From an uncultured bacterium (GTDB lineage Bacteria; Bacillota_I; Bacilli_A; RFN20; CAG-826): DNA of 64,000 nucleotides. Position numbers and translations under genes: made by a program. The notes beneath the pieces are model-generated. The model was given only the letters and a program-made list of their open reading frames with translations. It was not told where the DNA came from and did not search any database. Of this stretch, positions 25,557-34,790 are shown piece after piece; the first letter of the stretch is position 1, and each line of letters begins with the position of its first letter. The stretch is from the NCBI GenBank assembly GCA_949297445.1, contig CASFSS010000018.1, forward strand, positions 1 through 64,000, read 5' to 3'.

Positions 25557-26336
25557 TTATCGAACATTTCGATATTTTTTTAAGCCGTAAAATGCCCACC
25601 TAATAACACAAAACCAACTGTAAATAACATTAAGATTTTGTGTTTTTCGATAGACGTAATACATATGTTTGATAAGTTTTAATTTATTTGATGACTTACT
25701 TCCAGCATGAATAATATAAGTCGCTAAAACTTGTTGATTGCCTTTTGCAACATAGCCTTTTTTTAAAATATCGAGCCAAAAAACATAATCTTCAGCTTTT
25801 TTAATGTTTTCGCAAAAATAAACTTCTCCGATGACGCTTTTGTCATACATTGTTGTCAAGCACGATAAAGGATTACCTTTTAATGCCGTCTTATAATCTG
25901 TTGATTTAGGAACAATAAAATCAGTACATGTATGCTCGGCTTTCCTTCGATAAGAAGCAGAAATTAATGGTCCGTTTTCCTCCATAAATTTTATTTGAAA
26001 TTCCAAATAATTATCATCGAGCATATCGTCGGAGTCCAAAAAAGTTATATATTTGCCATTTGCATGTTTGAGACCAATGTTTCTAGCGGCCGCAGTTCCA
26101 CTATTAGTGTCTGTCTTATACACCTTAATGCGTGAATCACAATCTGATAATTCTTTTGCTAACCTATAAGAATCGTCGGTTGAACAATCATCAATGATGA
26201 GCCATTCCCAGTTGGTAAATGTTTGATTTAAAACACTTTCATAAGTTTGTCTTAAGTAATTGGCAGTTTGAAATGAAGGCGTGATGATTGTCACAAGCGG
26301 TTTCAAATTTTCATTATCAACTTTAAGTTTATTCAT
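25557..26336 (-). CDS. GT2-family glycosyltransferase
   Basis: A 259-residue inverting GT-A glycosyltransferase. N-terminal LVTIITPSFQTANYLRQTYESVLNQTF, the nucleotide-binding IIDDCSTDDS, NSGTAAARNIGLKHANGKY and the metal-binding LDSDDM are all present; KKAEDYVFWLDIL carries the probable ED catalytic element. There is a single domain with no membrane helices. It has its own promoter upstream and a terminator downstream, so it is transcribed alone. Sugar specificity is unknown. Confidence 0.9.
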   Translation of the reverse strand: MNKLKVDNENLKPLVTIITPSFQTANYLRQTYESVLNQTFTNWEWLIIDDCSTDDSYRLAKELSDCDSRIKVYKTDTNSGTAAARNIGLKHANGKYITFLDSDDMLDDNYLEFQIKFMEENGPLISASYRRKAEHTCTDFIVPKSTDYKTALKGNPLSCLTTMYDKSVIGEVYFCENIKKAEDYVFWLDILKKGYVAKGNQQVLATYIIHAGSKSSNKLKLIKHMYYVYRKTQNLNVIYSWFCVIRWAFYGLKKYRNVR

Positions 26337-26356
26337 ATAAAAAGGATTGCTCTATA

Positions 26357-26385
26357 TTTATATCATTCTCAATAGAAAAAGGCAA
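26357..26385 (-). promoter_or_regulatory. promoter of the GT2 gene
   Basis: Minus strand TTGCCT (26380-26385), 17 bases, TATAAA (26357-26362). The predicted leader is about 13 bases with no Shine-Dalgarno motif before the ATG at 26336. Confidence 0.55.
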
Positions 26386-26401
26386 TTTTCACACTTTGAA
26401 A

Positions 26402-27205
26402 TTAAAAATTATTATTCAACCAATTTTTAACTAATTCTGGCCACTTTGAAACAACATTGACAACTTTTTCATCAGTGCCTGGATTATTAAATTGGTCACC
26501 GAGCGCTAATCCGTGTGCCCCTTTCGCAAAAATATGTAATTCAATATTCACGCCACGCTCTTTGCAACGCTGAGCCAATATTAAGGAATTTTCAATTTCA
26601 ATTAAATCATCCTCATAAGTCGTAAAACAAAAAATCGGTGGCATATCTTTATGAATATGGCAATCTAGACTCACTAAGTCATGAACATATGGATCATTTA
26701 TATTTTTCAGCAAGTTAATAAATGTTCCTCCATGACAAATGTTGCTATCGTTAACAACAACCGGATAACATAAAATTAAACCTCTTATCTTTAAGACGTT
26801 TTCATCGAGTTGATATTTTTCAAGAAATTTTTTGTCATCTATAATCGTTTGGCTATTGAGCGCTAAATGTCCACCGGCGCTACTGCCGATGAGAAAAATA
26901 TTATTTATATCAATTTGCACATCTAAATCTACAAACTCATTCTTAACAAATTTTAAAGCGCGATATAATTCTAATAATTGAGTGGGGAAAGTTGACGGCG
27001 CCACCGAATAATGTAAAACGAAGGCCACAAAGCCTAAACTAGCAAAATAAAAAGCATAGCTTTCACCTTCCCGATCGTCTGCTAAAAACTCATAGCCACC
27101 ACCGGGCATAACAATGATGGCTTTTCGTTCTTTAACAAATTGCGAGCCAATAAAATAACAATCTAATTGTATTTTTCCATCGAGGTAAAAAGTTTTATTA
27201 TTCAT
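26402..27205 (-). CDS. alpha/beta hydrolase, esterase/acetyl-xylan-esterase-like
   Basis: A 267-residue cytosolic alpha/beta hydrolase. The oxyanion stretch MPGGGYEF, the nucleophile elbow GSSAGGH, a late acidic residue in CFTTYEDDLIEI and a catalytic histidine in FAKGAHGLAL form the expected set. The BD-FAE/Aes-like family removes acyl groups such as acetyl from sugars. The ATG at 27205 is chosen over GTG at 27208. It overlaps the 3' end of the decayed SGNH lipoprotein, so the two were cotranscribed under the cre-controlled promoter region. The substrate is unknown. Confidence 0.82.
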   Translation of the reverse strand: MNNKTFYLDGKIQLDCYFIGSQFVKERKAIIVMPGGGYEFLADDREGESYAFYFASLGFVAFVLHYSVAPSTFPTQLLELYRALKFVKNEFVDLDVQIDINNIFLIGSSAGGHLALNSQTIIDDKKFLEKYQLDENVLKIRGLILCYPVVVNDSNICHGGTFINLLKNINDPYVHDLVSLDCHIHKDMPPIFCFTTYEDDLIEIENSLILAQRCKERGVNIELHIFAKGAHGLALGDQFNNPGTDEKVVNVVSKWPELVKNWLNNNF

Positions 27206-27838
27206 CACTTTTATTATCTAACGTCACATACTCATTAATCAAATCTAAAAATACTTGATAACCGTTACTATTTGGATGAAGTCCGTCATATAAACATCCG
27301 CATAAATCATCGCTGTGTCCATTGATGTCTCTGGTTGAGAAATAACACCATCATCTAGGAAGGCAATAGCATCTAATTGCCCAAGTGGTCGCGAATTATT
27401 TAAATCAATTGGGCAATGAGTTATTGAAAATGTTACTGAGTCTTTCTTGGTTTCGTCAATATTACTCGTCGCAGTAACAGTCAATTCAGCAGTATTATTC
27501 ATACCAAGGTTATAAATTTCAACATAGCCATTTGTTACACTGGCAATGTCTTCGTTATCGACTGACCAGGTTACACGTTTGCTGGCAGTTGATGTTGAAT
27601 TACCAACGACATTCGCGCTTAGTTGAAAACCTTGATTATCTGTAACGGCGGTTTCCGGGGAATTTCCGTCGCTATCAACAATGGTAACTGACTCAATGGT
27701 TATATCTTCACCGGTAGAAGAAGAGGTTGTGTCATCTGTCGTGCCACTCGTCGATGAGCCATCACAAGCGGTAACGCCAACAACCAAGCCAAAGGACAAT
27801 AGCATTGTCAAAAAGGTTAAAGGCAATCTTTTTTTCAT
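27198..27838 (-). pseudogene. decayed lipoprotein with Ig-like domain and remnant SGNH hydrolase
   Basis: The intact frame (27245-27838) encodes 197 residues: a lipoprotein signal (LVVGVTAC, cysteine near 25), a Ser/Thr-rich linker and a BIG2-like Ig domain (VTWSVDNEDIASVTNGYVEI). It ends in an unrelated-looking tail. In another minus-strand frame the same DNA (about 27198-27350) encodes INGHSDDLCGCLYDGLHPN followed by SNGYQVFLDLI, the Asp-His block V of SGNH/GDSL hydrolases. IAFLDDG in the first frame may be what is left of block I (GDS). About 150 catalytic residues between them are missing, so I read this as an internal deletion plus frameshift. The ribosome site GAAAGGAG is good. A short functional Ig lipoprotein remains possible. 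Confidence 0.7.
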
Positions 27839-27900
27839 AGTTCTCCTTTCGATTCCTCCTTTTTAAGCTATCAAGCGGATTTGCCAAAACAATTCGCACT

Positions 27901-27915
27901 TGAAAGCGTTTACAT
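27901..27915. promoter_or_regulatory. cre site (CcpA catabolite-response element)
   Basis: TGAAAGCGTTTACAT, read on the minus strand as ATGTAAACGCTTTCA, matches the WTGNAANCGNWNNCW consensus at every defined position. It lies 63 bases upstream of the lipoprotein start, next to a palindrome CATATTAATATG (27919-27930) in the probable promoter area. CcpA repression of the lipoprotein/hydrolase pair by preferred sugars is the expected effect. Confidence 0.75.
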
Positions 27916-28025
27916 ATTCATATTAATATGATTTTTTTCACCATTACTAACATTAATAATAATGTAAAAAATGCCACAAAATTCGCTTTTTTATATTAAA
28001 TTTATAATAGTAAATTTGTATAAAA

Positions 28026-29495
28026 TTAATAACTCACATTATCACGCGAAGAAGTCGAATTATTTAATTCGTATTGGCGATATTTTTTATTAAAAACAAT
28101 TAAGGCAAGAGTGGCAATTCCCATCACTAAAAAACTGACAAACCATGCAGAAGTATTTGAAAATGAGAGGCCTAGATAAGCGCCGTGTGAATGGGTCGAA
28201 GCAAAATTTGGATCAATTAAAGAGGGTATATAAAGGCAAACTAAGATTCTTGCAATTAATTCACCAACGCCCGCTAAAAAAGGAATCATCGCGTGTTTTG
28301 TACCTTGCAAAGCTGAACGCGATAACATCAACGTTCCTTGCAAGATTAAACTTAAGACCACAACAAATAAATAGGTAGAACAAAAATAAATTATCTCATC
28401 ATTTACCTCTTGAGCATTTAAAAATATATAGGGTACGTATTTAAGAATCGGCAAGGATATTACTACTACCAAAATATATATTCCTATCGTGATAAATAAA
28501 GCGTCGCGCAATCCAAGATTAATCCTTTGATATTTTTTAGCGCCATAATTTTGTCCGACATAGGTCGTCACGGCGGTTGACAAAGCGCTAAAAGGCATAG
28601 TTACATAACCTTCATAGTTGCTATAGCACGCCATTGCTTGCTGCGCATTATCACCGAATAAATTCACCTGACTATTTTGGAAAAATGAACCGATAAAAAG
28701 AATTGACCATTGAAAACCTAATGGAATACCAAATTTAATTAATTCCCAATAAATTTTCCAATTTACTTTAAAAAGAGGTTTAAACCCTTTTAGTTCAGGG
28801 TGTTTGACTACTATGTATACATAATTAATAACAAGAGAAATAACATTCGTAAAAATTACTGCTATCCCGCAACCTAACGTTCCTAAATTAACTATGTATT
28901 GGGCGGTCAATAAATATACTATCAATATATGCAACAATGTCGTTCCTAATGATACAAAAAGAGGAAAAACCGAATTTCCTAAAGCGCGTAAAAAGTTGCC
29001 GAAATAATTGTTTAGTAAAGTAAAAATGAAGCCGCACAATAATACTAAAAAATAGACATATGCCAATTCATAATATGTTTCCCCTACATTGAGCAAAGTC
29101 AAAAGTGGCCGTAAAGCAATTATTCCTACCACCGAGATGAGTAGACCCACCACTATTGAAAGAACAATTGAAGAGAAGAATACTTGCTTTATGCCTTCAA
29201 TATCACCGTTACCTTTTCTTTGACTCGCCAAAATAGCAAATCCACTACTCGCTCCAAACGCAAATTGAAAGAGCAAAGAAGACAAACTGCCAGTTTGATT
29301 AATTGCAGTGACTCCTATACCACCAACCGTTTCTTTTAAAACAAGAGAATTCAACAAAGATAAACTGTTGCTTAATAAAGACGAGATGAAAATAGGGATT
29401 GCGAAAAGAATTATAACTTTAAAAGGTTTTCCGGTCGTTAAATCATGAAAAGCAAATATTTTTTTAATAAAATTTTCTTTTTTTGCTTCACTCAT
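28026..29495 (-). CDS. MATE-family efflux transporter
   Basis: A 489-residue integral membrane protein with 12 predicted helices of the MATE/NorM type: LTTGKPFKVIILFAIPIFISSLLS at the N-terminus, an INQTGSLSSLLFQF helix, and LRALGNSVFPLFVSLGTTLLH at the start of the second half. It exchanges Na+ or H+ for organic cations. It differs from the Wzx at 22561 in sequence and length of loops. There is no clear ribosome site; TAAAAT lies about 15 bases upstream. The link to the polysaccharide locus may be only positional. Confidence 0.88.
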   Translation of the reverse strand: MSEAKKENFIKKIFAFHDLTTGKPFKVIILFAIPIFISSLLSNSLSLLNSLVLKETVGGIGVTAINQTGSLSSLLFQFAFGASSGFAILASQRKGNGDIEGIKQVFFSSIVLSIVVGLLISVVGIIALRPLLTLLNVGETYYELAYVYFLVLLCGFIFTLLNNYFGNFLRALGNSVFPLFVSLGTTLLHILIVYLLTAQYIVNLGTLGCGIAVIFTNVISLVINYVYIVVKHPELKGFKPLFKVNWKIYWELIKFGIPLGFQWSILFIGSFFQNSQVNLFGDNAQQAMACYSNYEGYVTMPFSALSTAVTTYVGQNYGAKKYQRINLGLRDALFITIGIYILVVVISLPILKYVPYIFLNAQEVNDEIIYFCSTYLFVVVLSLILQGTLMLSRSALQGTKHAMIPFLAGVGELIARILVCLYIPSLIDPNFASTHSHGAYLGLSFSNTSAWFVSFLVMGIATLALIVFNKKYRQYELNNSTSSRDNVSY

Positions 29496-29564
29496 AGAAA
29501 CACAATTATTTTAGCCAAATAATAAGTGGCTAGTGCATTAAGATTGCATTAAAAATAAAGCCGT

Positions 29565-30776
29565 TTAATTATTCTTTTTCTTTTTGCTTTTTATTTTATT
29601 AGAAATATTGCTTATTAACGAATTAATTGGTTTACTCAAAGCAGGCAAAATTATTAATAAAAAAAGAAAAATAGCCGATGGATAAATCGACCAAAAATGA
29701 AAATATTCTTGAACAACAAAAAAGTTTAACAAATAAAAAATATAAACACATAAGTATCCTAAAATGGCCGCTAATAAAAGAGAAAATTCGACGCAAATAG
29801 TAACGAAAACTATCTGATCACGCGAAACGTGTTGTTTTAAAACTAAAAAGTCGAAACACGAGACAATGATAGAAGCGCTATTGATAAATAATACCGCAAC
29901 CGCAACGATCATCAAAACGCTATAGACCGTTGATTGATTTTCAAAAGAATAAATCATTAAAGATGAAAATATTGTTATTAAAATGGTCGAAAATAAAATT
30001 AAAAACAAACTCAACCAATTTTGTTTAATCATTTGCAAAAATATTTGAAATTTTTCTTTAAACGAGGACTGATTTATTTTTTTGAAATCGGCAGTAAAAA
30101 TAAAATGTGACGACTTATCATTAGAAAGCTGTTTATTCTTTCTAGAATGTTCGGCTTTTTTTATTTTTTTAGTAGAATTAGAAACATCATTTTCTTCAGT
30201 CGATAAATCTAACTCGTTAAATTCAATACCGTTTTGGCCAAATGACAAAACATCTTGTTTGGACGGCGTTAGTTGAAAAACTGGGCAAAAATCTATTTTA
30301 GAAAAAACATTTTTTATCACATCATCATTTAAAAAATTAATTTCTTGATTGAAATCAATCAAAATGTATTTAGTGTGATATTTTTTCAGTATTTCAACTA
30401 AAGCAAGCAATTTATTTTCTCTATCGGTTTGATCATTAGCTGACATTTTTTTAATTTCGAATAAATGTTGCTTTAATTCTTTACGTATCTTTTTGTCTTC
30501 TTGGCTATTTGATGATAAAAAAGCAACGCTGATTGCAAAAAAATTACTTGAAATAGCGAGAAGATAAAGGAGGTTTCCGTTTTTGTTATCGGCTGAATTT
30601 ATTAAGCAATCATCAATCGATAGCGAATACTTACTTAATAGTTCATCTTGCATCGATAAAACATCATAAATATAACGTCCGTCCGAATTTAAAATAATAG
30701 TGCCTACGTCAAAACTGTTTTCGTGCGCTAATGAATCTATATTATTATTAGAATTTAAATCGGCAATTTTTATCAC
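29565..30776 (-). CDS. unknown membrane protein with soluble N-terminal half and four C-terminal helices
   Basis: Family not recognised. Residues 1-210 are soluble and poorly conserved in appearance. A charged linker (KKIKKAEHSRKNKQ) leads to a juxtamembrane KEKFQIFLQMIKQNWLSLFLIL helix and three more helices, ending in a lysine-rich tail KIKSKKKKNN. The layout resembles ABC transporter fusions with a MacB/FtsX-type helix, and HTKYILIDFNQEINFL could be a decayed Walker B, but no Walker A is seen. The start is uncertain: a GTG at 30776 sits 6 bases after TATAAT (30783-30788), while a TTG at 30884 would add a hydrophobic 36 residues overlapping that promoter. Confidence 0.5.
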   Translation of the reverse strand: MIKIADLNSNNNIDSLAHENSFDVGTIILNSDGRYIYDVLSMQDELLSKYSLSIDDCLINSADNKNGNLLYLLAISSNFFAISVAFLSSNSQEDKKIRKELKQHLFEIKKMSANDQTDRENKLLALVEILKKYHTKYILIDFNQEINFLNDDVIKNVFSKIDFCPVFQLTPSKQDVLSFGQNGIEFNELDLSTEENDVSNSTKKIKKAEHSRKNKQLSNDKSSHFIFTADFKKINQSSFKEKFQIFLQMIKQNWLSLFLILFSTILITIFSSLMIYSFENQSTVYSVLMIVAVAVLFINSASIIVSCFDFLVLKQHVSRDQIVFVTICVEFSLLLAAILGYLCVYIFYLLNFFVVQEYFHFWSIYPSAIFLFLLIILPALSKPINSLISNISNKIKSKKKKNN

Positions 30777-30863
30777 GCTTGCATTATAACAAACGAAAGC
30801 ATAAAAACAAACAATTGCGAAAAAATAAGGATGAAAATGAAATTTATCTTCGCGCGCATTTGT

Positions 30864-30869
30864 TATAAT
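30864..30869 (+). promoter_or_regulatory. -10 element of the manC-rhamnan operon
   Basis: TATAAT in TTGTTATAATATATAAG. No good -35 was found. A consensus ribosome site GAGGTG follows at 30895-30900, eight bases before the manC ATG at 30908. Confidence 0.5.
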
Positions 30870-30907
30870 ATATAAGAGAATCAAAAGACTATTTGAGGTG
30901 AAAATTT

Positions 30908-31981
30908 ATGAATGTTGTAGCGCTTGTTATGGCGGGAGGAAAGGGTCAAAGATTTTGGCCGCGTTCAAGAGATAATAATCCAAAACAATTTTTAGTAATC
31001 AATCAAGCTAAAGAAAAACAAACAATGTTACAAAAAACGGTTAAGCGTTTAAGCGGAGTTGTTAAGCATGAAGATATTTATATCTTAACTGACGACAAAT
31101 ATGTGCAAATTGTCAAAGAACAATTACCCAACCTTCCTAACGAAAACATCATTTCCGAGCCATGTGGAAGAAATACTGCACCGGCGATAAATTTAGGTTT
31201 AAATGTCATCAGCGAGAAATACCAAGAATTTGTCATGCTTGTTTTGCCTAGCGATCATTTCGTTATGCAGCCTCGGGTTTATGTCGAAACTCTCAAAGAG
31301 GGAATTAATTTTGCCAGTAAAAATAAAGCACTATTAACTATTGGCATCGTCCCAAGAAGCCAAAATACTGACTATGGGTATATTAAATACGACAATCTTT
31401 CTAATGATAATGTTTTAAAAGTTTTAAAGTTTGTAGAAAAACCCAATTTGCAAAAAGCTAAACAATACTTAAACGATGGCAATTATTTATGGAATTCTGG
31501 AATGTTTATTTGGCAAAGCGAAGCGATTAAGGAAGCTTTTCAAAAATATATGCCTAAACAGTACGCCCAAATGGAACATCTCCGTCGATTAAGACACAAG
31601 CACCGCTTTTTGTCATATAAGCATGGCTATTCGAAATTAGAAAATATCTCAATTGATTATGGCGTGATGGAAAAGGCCGATAATGTCTATACTATCCGCG
31701 GTGATTTTGGATGGGACGATGTTGGCAGTTGGCTAGCCCTTTCGCGCGTTTTTGGCAAAGACGAAAACAAAAACACTTGTTTAGGAAATATTTTTACATA
31801 CAACTCTTATAATTCAATTATCTCAAGCGAAAAACCATTAATTGTCACCAATGGCGTTTCCGATTTGATAATTGTCGCCACCAATGACGTGGTTTTAGTT
31901 TCGACAAAAGATGATATTCATAATATTAAAGAACTACTAAAAGCGATGAAAGAAAAGAAAGGATTGGATGATTATATTTAA
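30908..31981 (+). CDS. manC: mannose-1-phosphate guanylyltransferase
   Basis: Makes GDP-mannose from GTP and mannose-1-phosphate. At 357 residues it is the single-domain form, without the isomerase domain of longer ManC/AlgA proteins, which fits the separate manA at 40055. Motifs: VMAGGKGQRFWPRSR (nucleotide loop), EPCGRNTAPAI, VLPSDHFV, KFVEKPN (sugar-phosphate binding), YLWNSGMFIW. GAGGTG 8 bases upstream fixes the start. It is the first gene of a tightly packed nine-gene operon, 2 bases before gmd. Confidence 0.95.
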   Translation: MNVVALVMAGGKGQRFWPRSRDNNPKQFLVINQAKEKQTMLQKTVKRLSGVVKHEDIYILTDDKYVQIVKEQLPNLPNENIISEPCGRNTAPAINLGLNVISEKYQEFVMLVLPSDHFVMQPRVYVETLKEGINFASKNKALLTIGIVPRSQNTDYGYIKYDNLSNDNVLKVLKFVEKPNLQKAKQYLNDGNYLWNSGMFIWQSEAIKEAFQKYMPKQYAQMEHLRRLRHKHRFLSYKHGYSKLENISIDYGVMEKADNVYTIRGDFGWDDVGSWLALSRVFGKDENKNTCLGNIFTYNSYNSIISSEKPLIVTNGVSDLIIVATNDVVLVSTKDDIHNIKELLKAMKEKKGLDDYI

Positions 31982-31983
31982 TT

Positions 31984-33000
31984 ATGAAAAAAGCATTAAT
32001 TAGTGGCATATGCGGCCAGGATGGTTCCTACTTAAGCGAACTATTACTCGAAAAAGGCTATGAAGTTTATGGCCTAGTTAGAAGAAAAGCGAAAGAAGAT
32101 TACGGTAATGTCGCCCACATTAAAGACAAAATCCGCTTTATATATGGCGACGTTACAGATTTAGCGTCTTTAATCTTGGCTATTAAGGAAGCCGACCCTG
32201 ATGAAATATATAATTTAGCGGCTCAATCGTTTGTTAAGGCCAGTTGGGATAGTCCGGTGTCAACAGGTGAAATAGATGGATTAGGCGTCACAAATTTTTT
32301 AGAAGCCATTCGACAAACAAACCGCAAAATTCGCTTTTATCAAGCTTCAACTAGCGAAATGTTTGGTAAAGTACAAGCCATTCCGCAAGACGAAACGACG
32401 CCGTTTTATCCTCGCTCACCATACGGAGTAGCTAAATTATATGCGCATTGGATAACGATTAATTATCGCGAATCGTATGGCTTATTTGCCTGCTGTGGCA
32501 TTTTATTCAACCACGAATCAGAAAGACGTGGCCTAGAATTTGTTACCCGTAAAATTACTCATGGCATTGCAAGAATCGTGAAAAAAGGTAATCGAGCACC
32601 GATTGAATTAGGAAATCTAGATGCAAAAAGAGACTGGGGACATGCTCGCGATTACGTCAAAGCGATGTGGCTAATGCTCCAGCAAGATAAACCCGACGAT
32701 TATGTCATTGCAAGTGGGGAAACACATGCTGTTCGTGAATTTGTCTATGAAGCATTTAAAGAAGCTGGCATTGAACTAGAATTTAAAGGCAAAGGCGTAG
32801 ACGAAGTTGGCATCGATAAAAAGACAAAAGAGGTTTTAGTGAAAGTGAATCCAATCTTTTACCGACCGGCAGAAGTTGAATTATTGATTGGCAATCCTAA
32901 GAAGGCCGAAACAAAATTAAATTGGAAAAAAGAAATCGATTTTAAAACTTTAGTTAAATTAATGGTGCAAAACGATTTGCGTTTAGCGGATGAAGAATAA
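31984..33000 (+). CDS. gmd: GDP-mannose 4,6-dehydratase
   Basis: Converts GDP-D-mannose to GDP-4-keto-6-deoxymannose. It is an extended SDR of 338 residues, slightly shorter than usual. The NADP loop GICGQDGSYLSELL, NLAAQSFVKASWD, the catalytic TSE/Y-x3-K block (STSEMFG, YPRSPYGVAK), FNHESERRGLEFVTRKI and LDAKRDWGHARDYV are all characteristic. It overlaps rmd by 11 bases. Confidence 0.95.
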   Translation: MKKALISGICGQDGSYLSELLLEKGYEVYGLVRRKAKEDYGNVAHIKDKIRFIYGDVTDLASLILAIKEADPDEIYNLAAQSFVKASWDSPVSTGEIDGLGVTNFLEAIRQTNRKIRFYQASTSEMFGKVQAIPQDETTPFYPRSPYGVAKLYAHWITINYRESYGLFACCGILFNHESERRGLEFVTRKITHGIARIVKKGNRAPIELGNLDAKRDWGHARDYVKAMWLMLQQDKPDDYVIASGETHAVREFVYEAFKEAGIELEFKGKGVDEVGIDKKTKEVLVKVNPIFYRPAEVELLIGNPKKAETKLNWKKEIDFKTLVKLMVQNDLRLADEE

Positions 33001-33943
33001 CAAAAGATACAAAAATATATTAATTACCGGGGGCGCGGGTTTTGTCGCGCCTTATTTATATGAACAATTGGTAAAGTCTGGCTATCATGTTTATATTAGC
33101 AAACTTGAACAGGAAATTGGTCAAGTTGATTTACCATATTTAAAGCTTGATATTTTAAACATCAATAATATTAAAGAAGTTATTAAAAAGTATCATATTG
33201 ACGCTATTTTTCATTTAGCAGCTATCTCAAACGTCCCCTTTTCCTGGCAACACCCTAACGAAACATTTAATGTCAATGTGAATGGAACAATTAATGTTTT
33301 AGAGGCCATTAAAGACATTGATCCAAAAATTAGGCTTCTTCTTGTAGGTTCAGGCGAAATATATGGCAAAAAAGAAAAATCGGCTATGCCATTAAAAGAA
33401 AATGAAACATGCAATCCGGTGAATTTTTACGCAATGTCAAAATATGTCGCCGAAAAAGTTGCTTCCTTATATCATGAAGCCTATGGATTGGATGTCATTT
33501 ATATAAGAGCATTTAACCATGTTGGTCCAAGGCAATCCACCGCCTTCGTTTTAAGCGATTTTGCTAACCAAATTGCCAAAATTGAAAAAGGCGAACAAGC
33601 ACCCACTATTTATGTTGGCAATTTAGCGTCTTATCGTGATTTTAGCGATGTGCGGGATGTCGTAAAAGCGTATACTTTATTGCTAGAAAACGGTCAAACA
33701 AACGAAGTCTACAATGTAGGGAGTGGCTCACCATACCAAATACAATTTTTGTTAAATGAACTATTGAAAAGAAGCACAAAAAAGATTGAAATTGCTGTCG
33801 ACGAAAAAAGATTTCGCCCCATCGATGTCGAATATTATTATGCTTCCATTGATAAACTCGTTGCCGCCACCAACTTTAAAAAAGAGTATACTATCGAAGA
33901 TACATTAGATAATCTTTTAATGTATGCTAGGTCAAACGTATGA
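32990..33943 (+). CDS. rmd: GDP-4-keto-6-deoxymannose reductase, GDP-D-rhamnose-forming
   Basis: A 317-residue SDR that would reduce the Gmd product at C4 to GDP-D-rhamnose. Visible features: ITGGAGFVAPYLYEQL, HLAAISNVPFSW, a GSGEIYGK block with YAMSKYVAE (Y-x3-K), and AFNHVGPRQSTAFVLSDF with VGNLASYRDFSDVRDVVKAY, which I recognise from Rmd rather than from GDP-fucose synthase. GDP-6-deoxy-D-talose synthase is an alternative. It overlaps gmd by 11 bases and wzm by ATGA, inside an operon resembling the D-rhamnan loci. Confidence 0.88.
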   Translation: MKNNKRYKNILITGGAGFVAPYLYEQLVKSGYHVYISKLEQEIGQVDLPYLKLDILNINNIKEVIKKYHIDAIFHLAAISNVPFSWQHPNETFNVNVNGTINVLEAIKDIDPKIRLLLVGSGEIYGKKEKSAMPLKENETCNPVNFYAMSKYVAEKVASLYHEAYGLDVIYIRAFNHVGPRQSTAFVLSDFANQIAKIEKGEQAPTIYVGNLASYRDFSDVRDVVKAYTLLLENGQTNEVYNVGSGSPYQIQFLLNELLKRSTKKIEIAVDEKRFRPIDVEYYYASIDKLVAATNFKKEYTIEDTLDNLLMYARSNV

Positions 33944-34788
33944 AACTAATTAAAGAAATATATGCCTATCGTCAAATGATTGTTGGACTAACCCAACGCG
34001 AATTACGTGGCCGCTATAAAGGTAGCGTATTGGGCTTTTTGTGGACCTTTTTAAATCCGCTCTTTCAACTCTTAATTTATATATTTCTTTTTGGTGTTAT
34101 TTTAGGCACCGACATACCTGATTTTTATTTATATCTATTTGTCGGTCTTATCCCTTGGCTCTTTTTCCAAAATTGTCTTTCTGGGGGCGCAAATGCAGTT
34201 ATCAATCAAAAAGCTTTGATTACAAAAATCTATTTCCCGAGAGAAGTTATTCCAATCTCATATGTGACCACCGCCTTTATCAATATGCTATATTGCTTCG
34301 TCATCGTAGTTGTCGTGGTCTTATGTAATGTCTTTTTGTCGTTTGATGGCGGCTTTCATTTTGTTTTTCCGCCAATAAATCCTTATGGAGATGGCTATAG
34401 TTTTCTTGGCTGGCTAACAATACCAATTGTTCTTATAATTCAATATTTATTATGTTTAGGCGTTTGCTTTATCGCCTCCTCTATCACGGTATATTTCCGC
34501 GATTTAGAACATATTTTAAGCATCGTGGCGATGGCCTGGACTTATTGCACCCCAATCATGTATCAAACTAGCATTGTTGGCGAAAAATACGAATGGCTAT
34601 TTTATCTTAATCCAATGACGTCAATCGTCGAGGCCTACCATAACATTTTTTACTATGGTAAATTGCCAGATATGAGCATAACTTCTTATCAATCTATTTG
34701 GGTTGGTTTAGCTTATGCATTAATTGTTTTTGTCATTGGTGCTTTAATTTTTGAAAAGGCGAAAAAACGATTCGCGGAGGAATTATAA
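33940..34788 (+). CDS. wzm: polysaccharide ABC exporter, permease subunit
   Basis: A 282-residue ABC-2 type permease (Wzm/TagG/RfbD) with six predicted helices. The N-terminal amphipathic entry QRELRGRYKGSVLGFLWTFLNPLFQLL is diagnostic of the family. It forms the channel through which a completed lipid-linked polymer leaves the cytosol, with the ATPase encoded immediately downstream. It overlaps rmd by 4 bases and ends 2 bases before wzt. Confidence 0.93.
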   Translation: MKLIKEIYAYRQMIVGLTQRELRGRYKGSVLGFLWTFLNPLFQLLIYIFLFGVILGTDIPDFYLYLFVGLIPWLFFQNCLSGGANAVINQKALITKIYFPREVIPISYVTTAFINMLYCFVIVVVVVLCNVFLSFDGGFHFVFPPINPYGDGYSFLGWLTIPIVLIIQYLLCLGVCFIASSITVYFRDLEHILSIVAMAWTYCTPIMYQTSIVGEKYEWLFYLNPMTSIVEAYHNIFYYGKLPDMSITSYQSIWVGLAYALIVFVIGALIFEKAKKRFAEEL

Positions 34789-34790
34789 TC

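Noticed and set aside
28000-28030. AAATTTA...TAAATTT hairpin downstream of the MATE gene as a terminator
   Set aside because: The stem contains only A-T pairs, has no G-C pairs and no proper U-tract, so it is likely chance in AT-rich DNA.
30777-30884. Extra N-terminal helix for the protein at 29565
   Set aside because: It would need a TTG start and would place the TATAAT element inside the coding region; kept only as an alternative.
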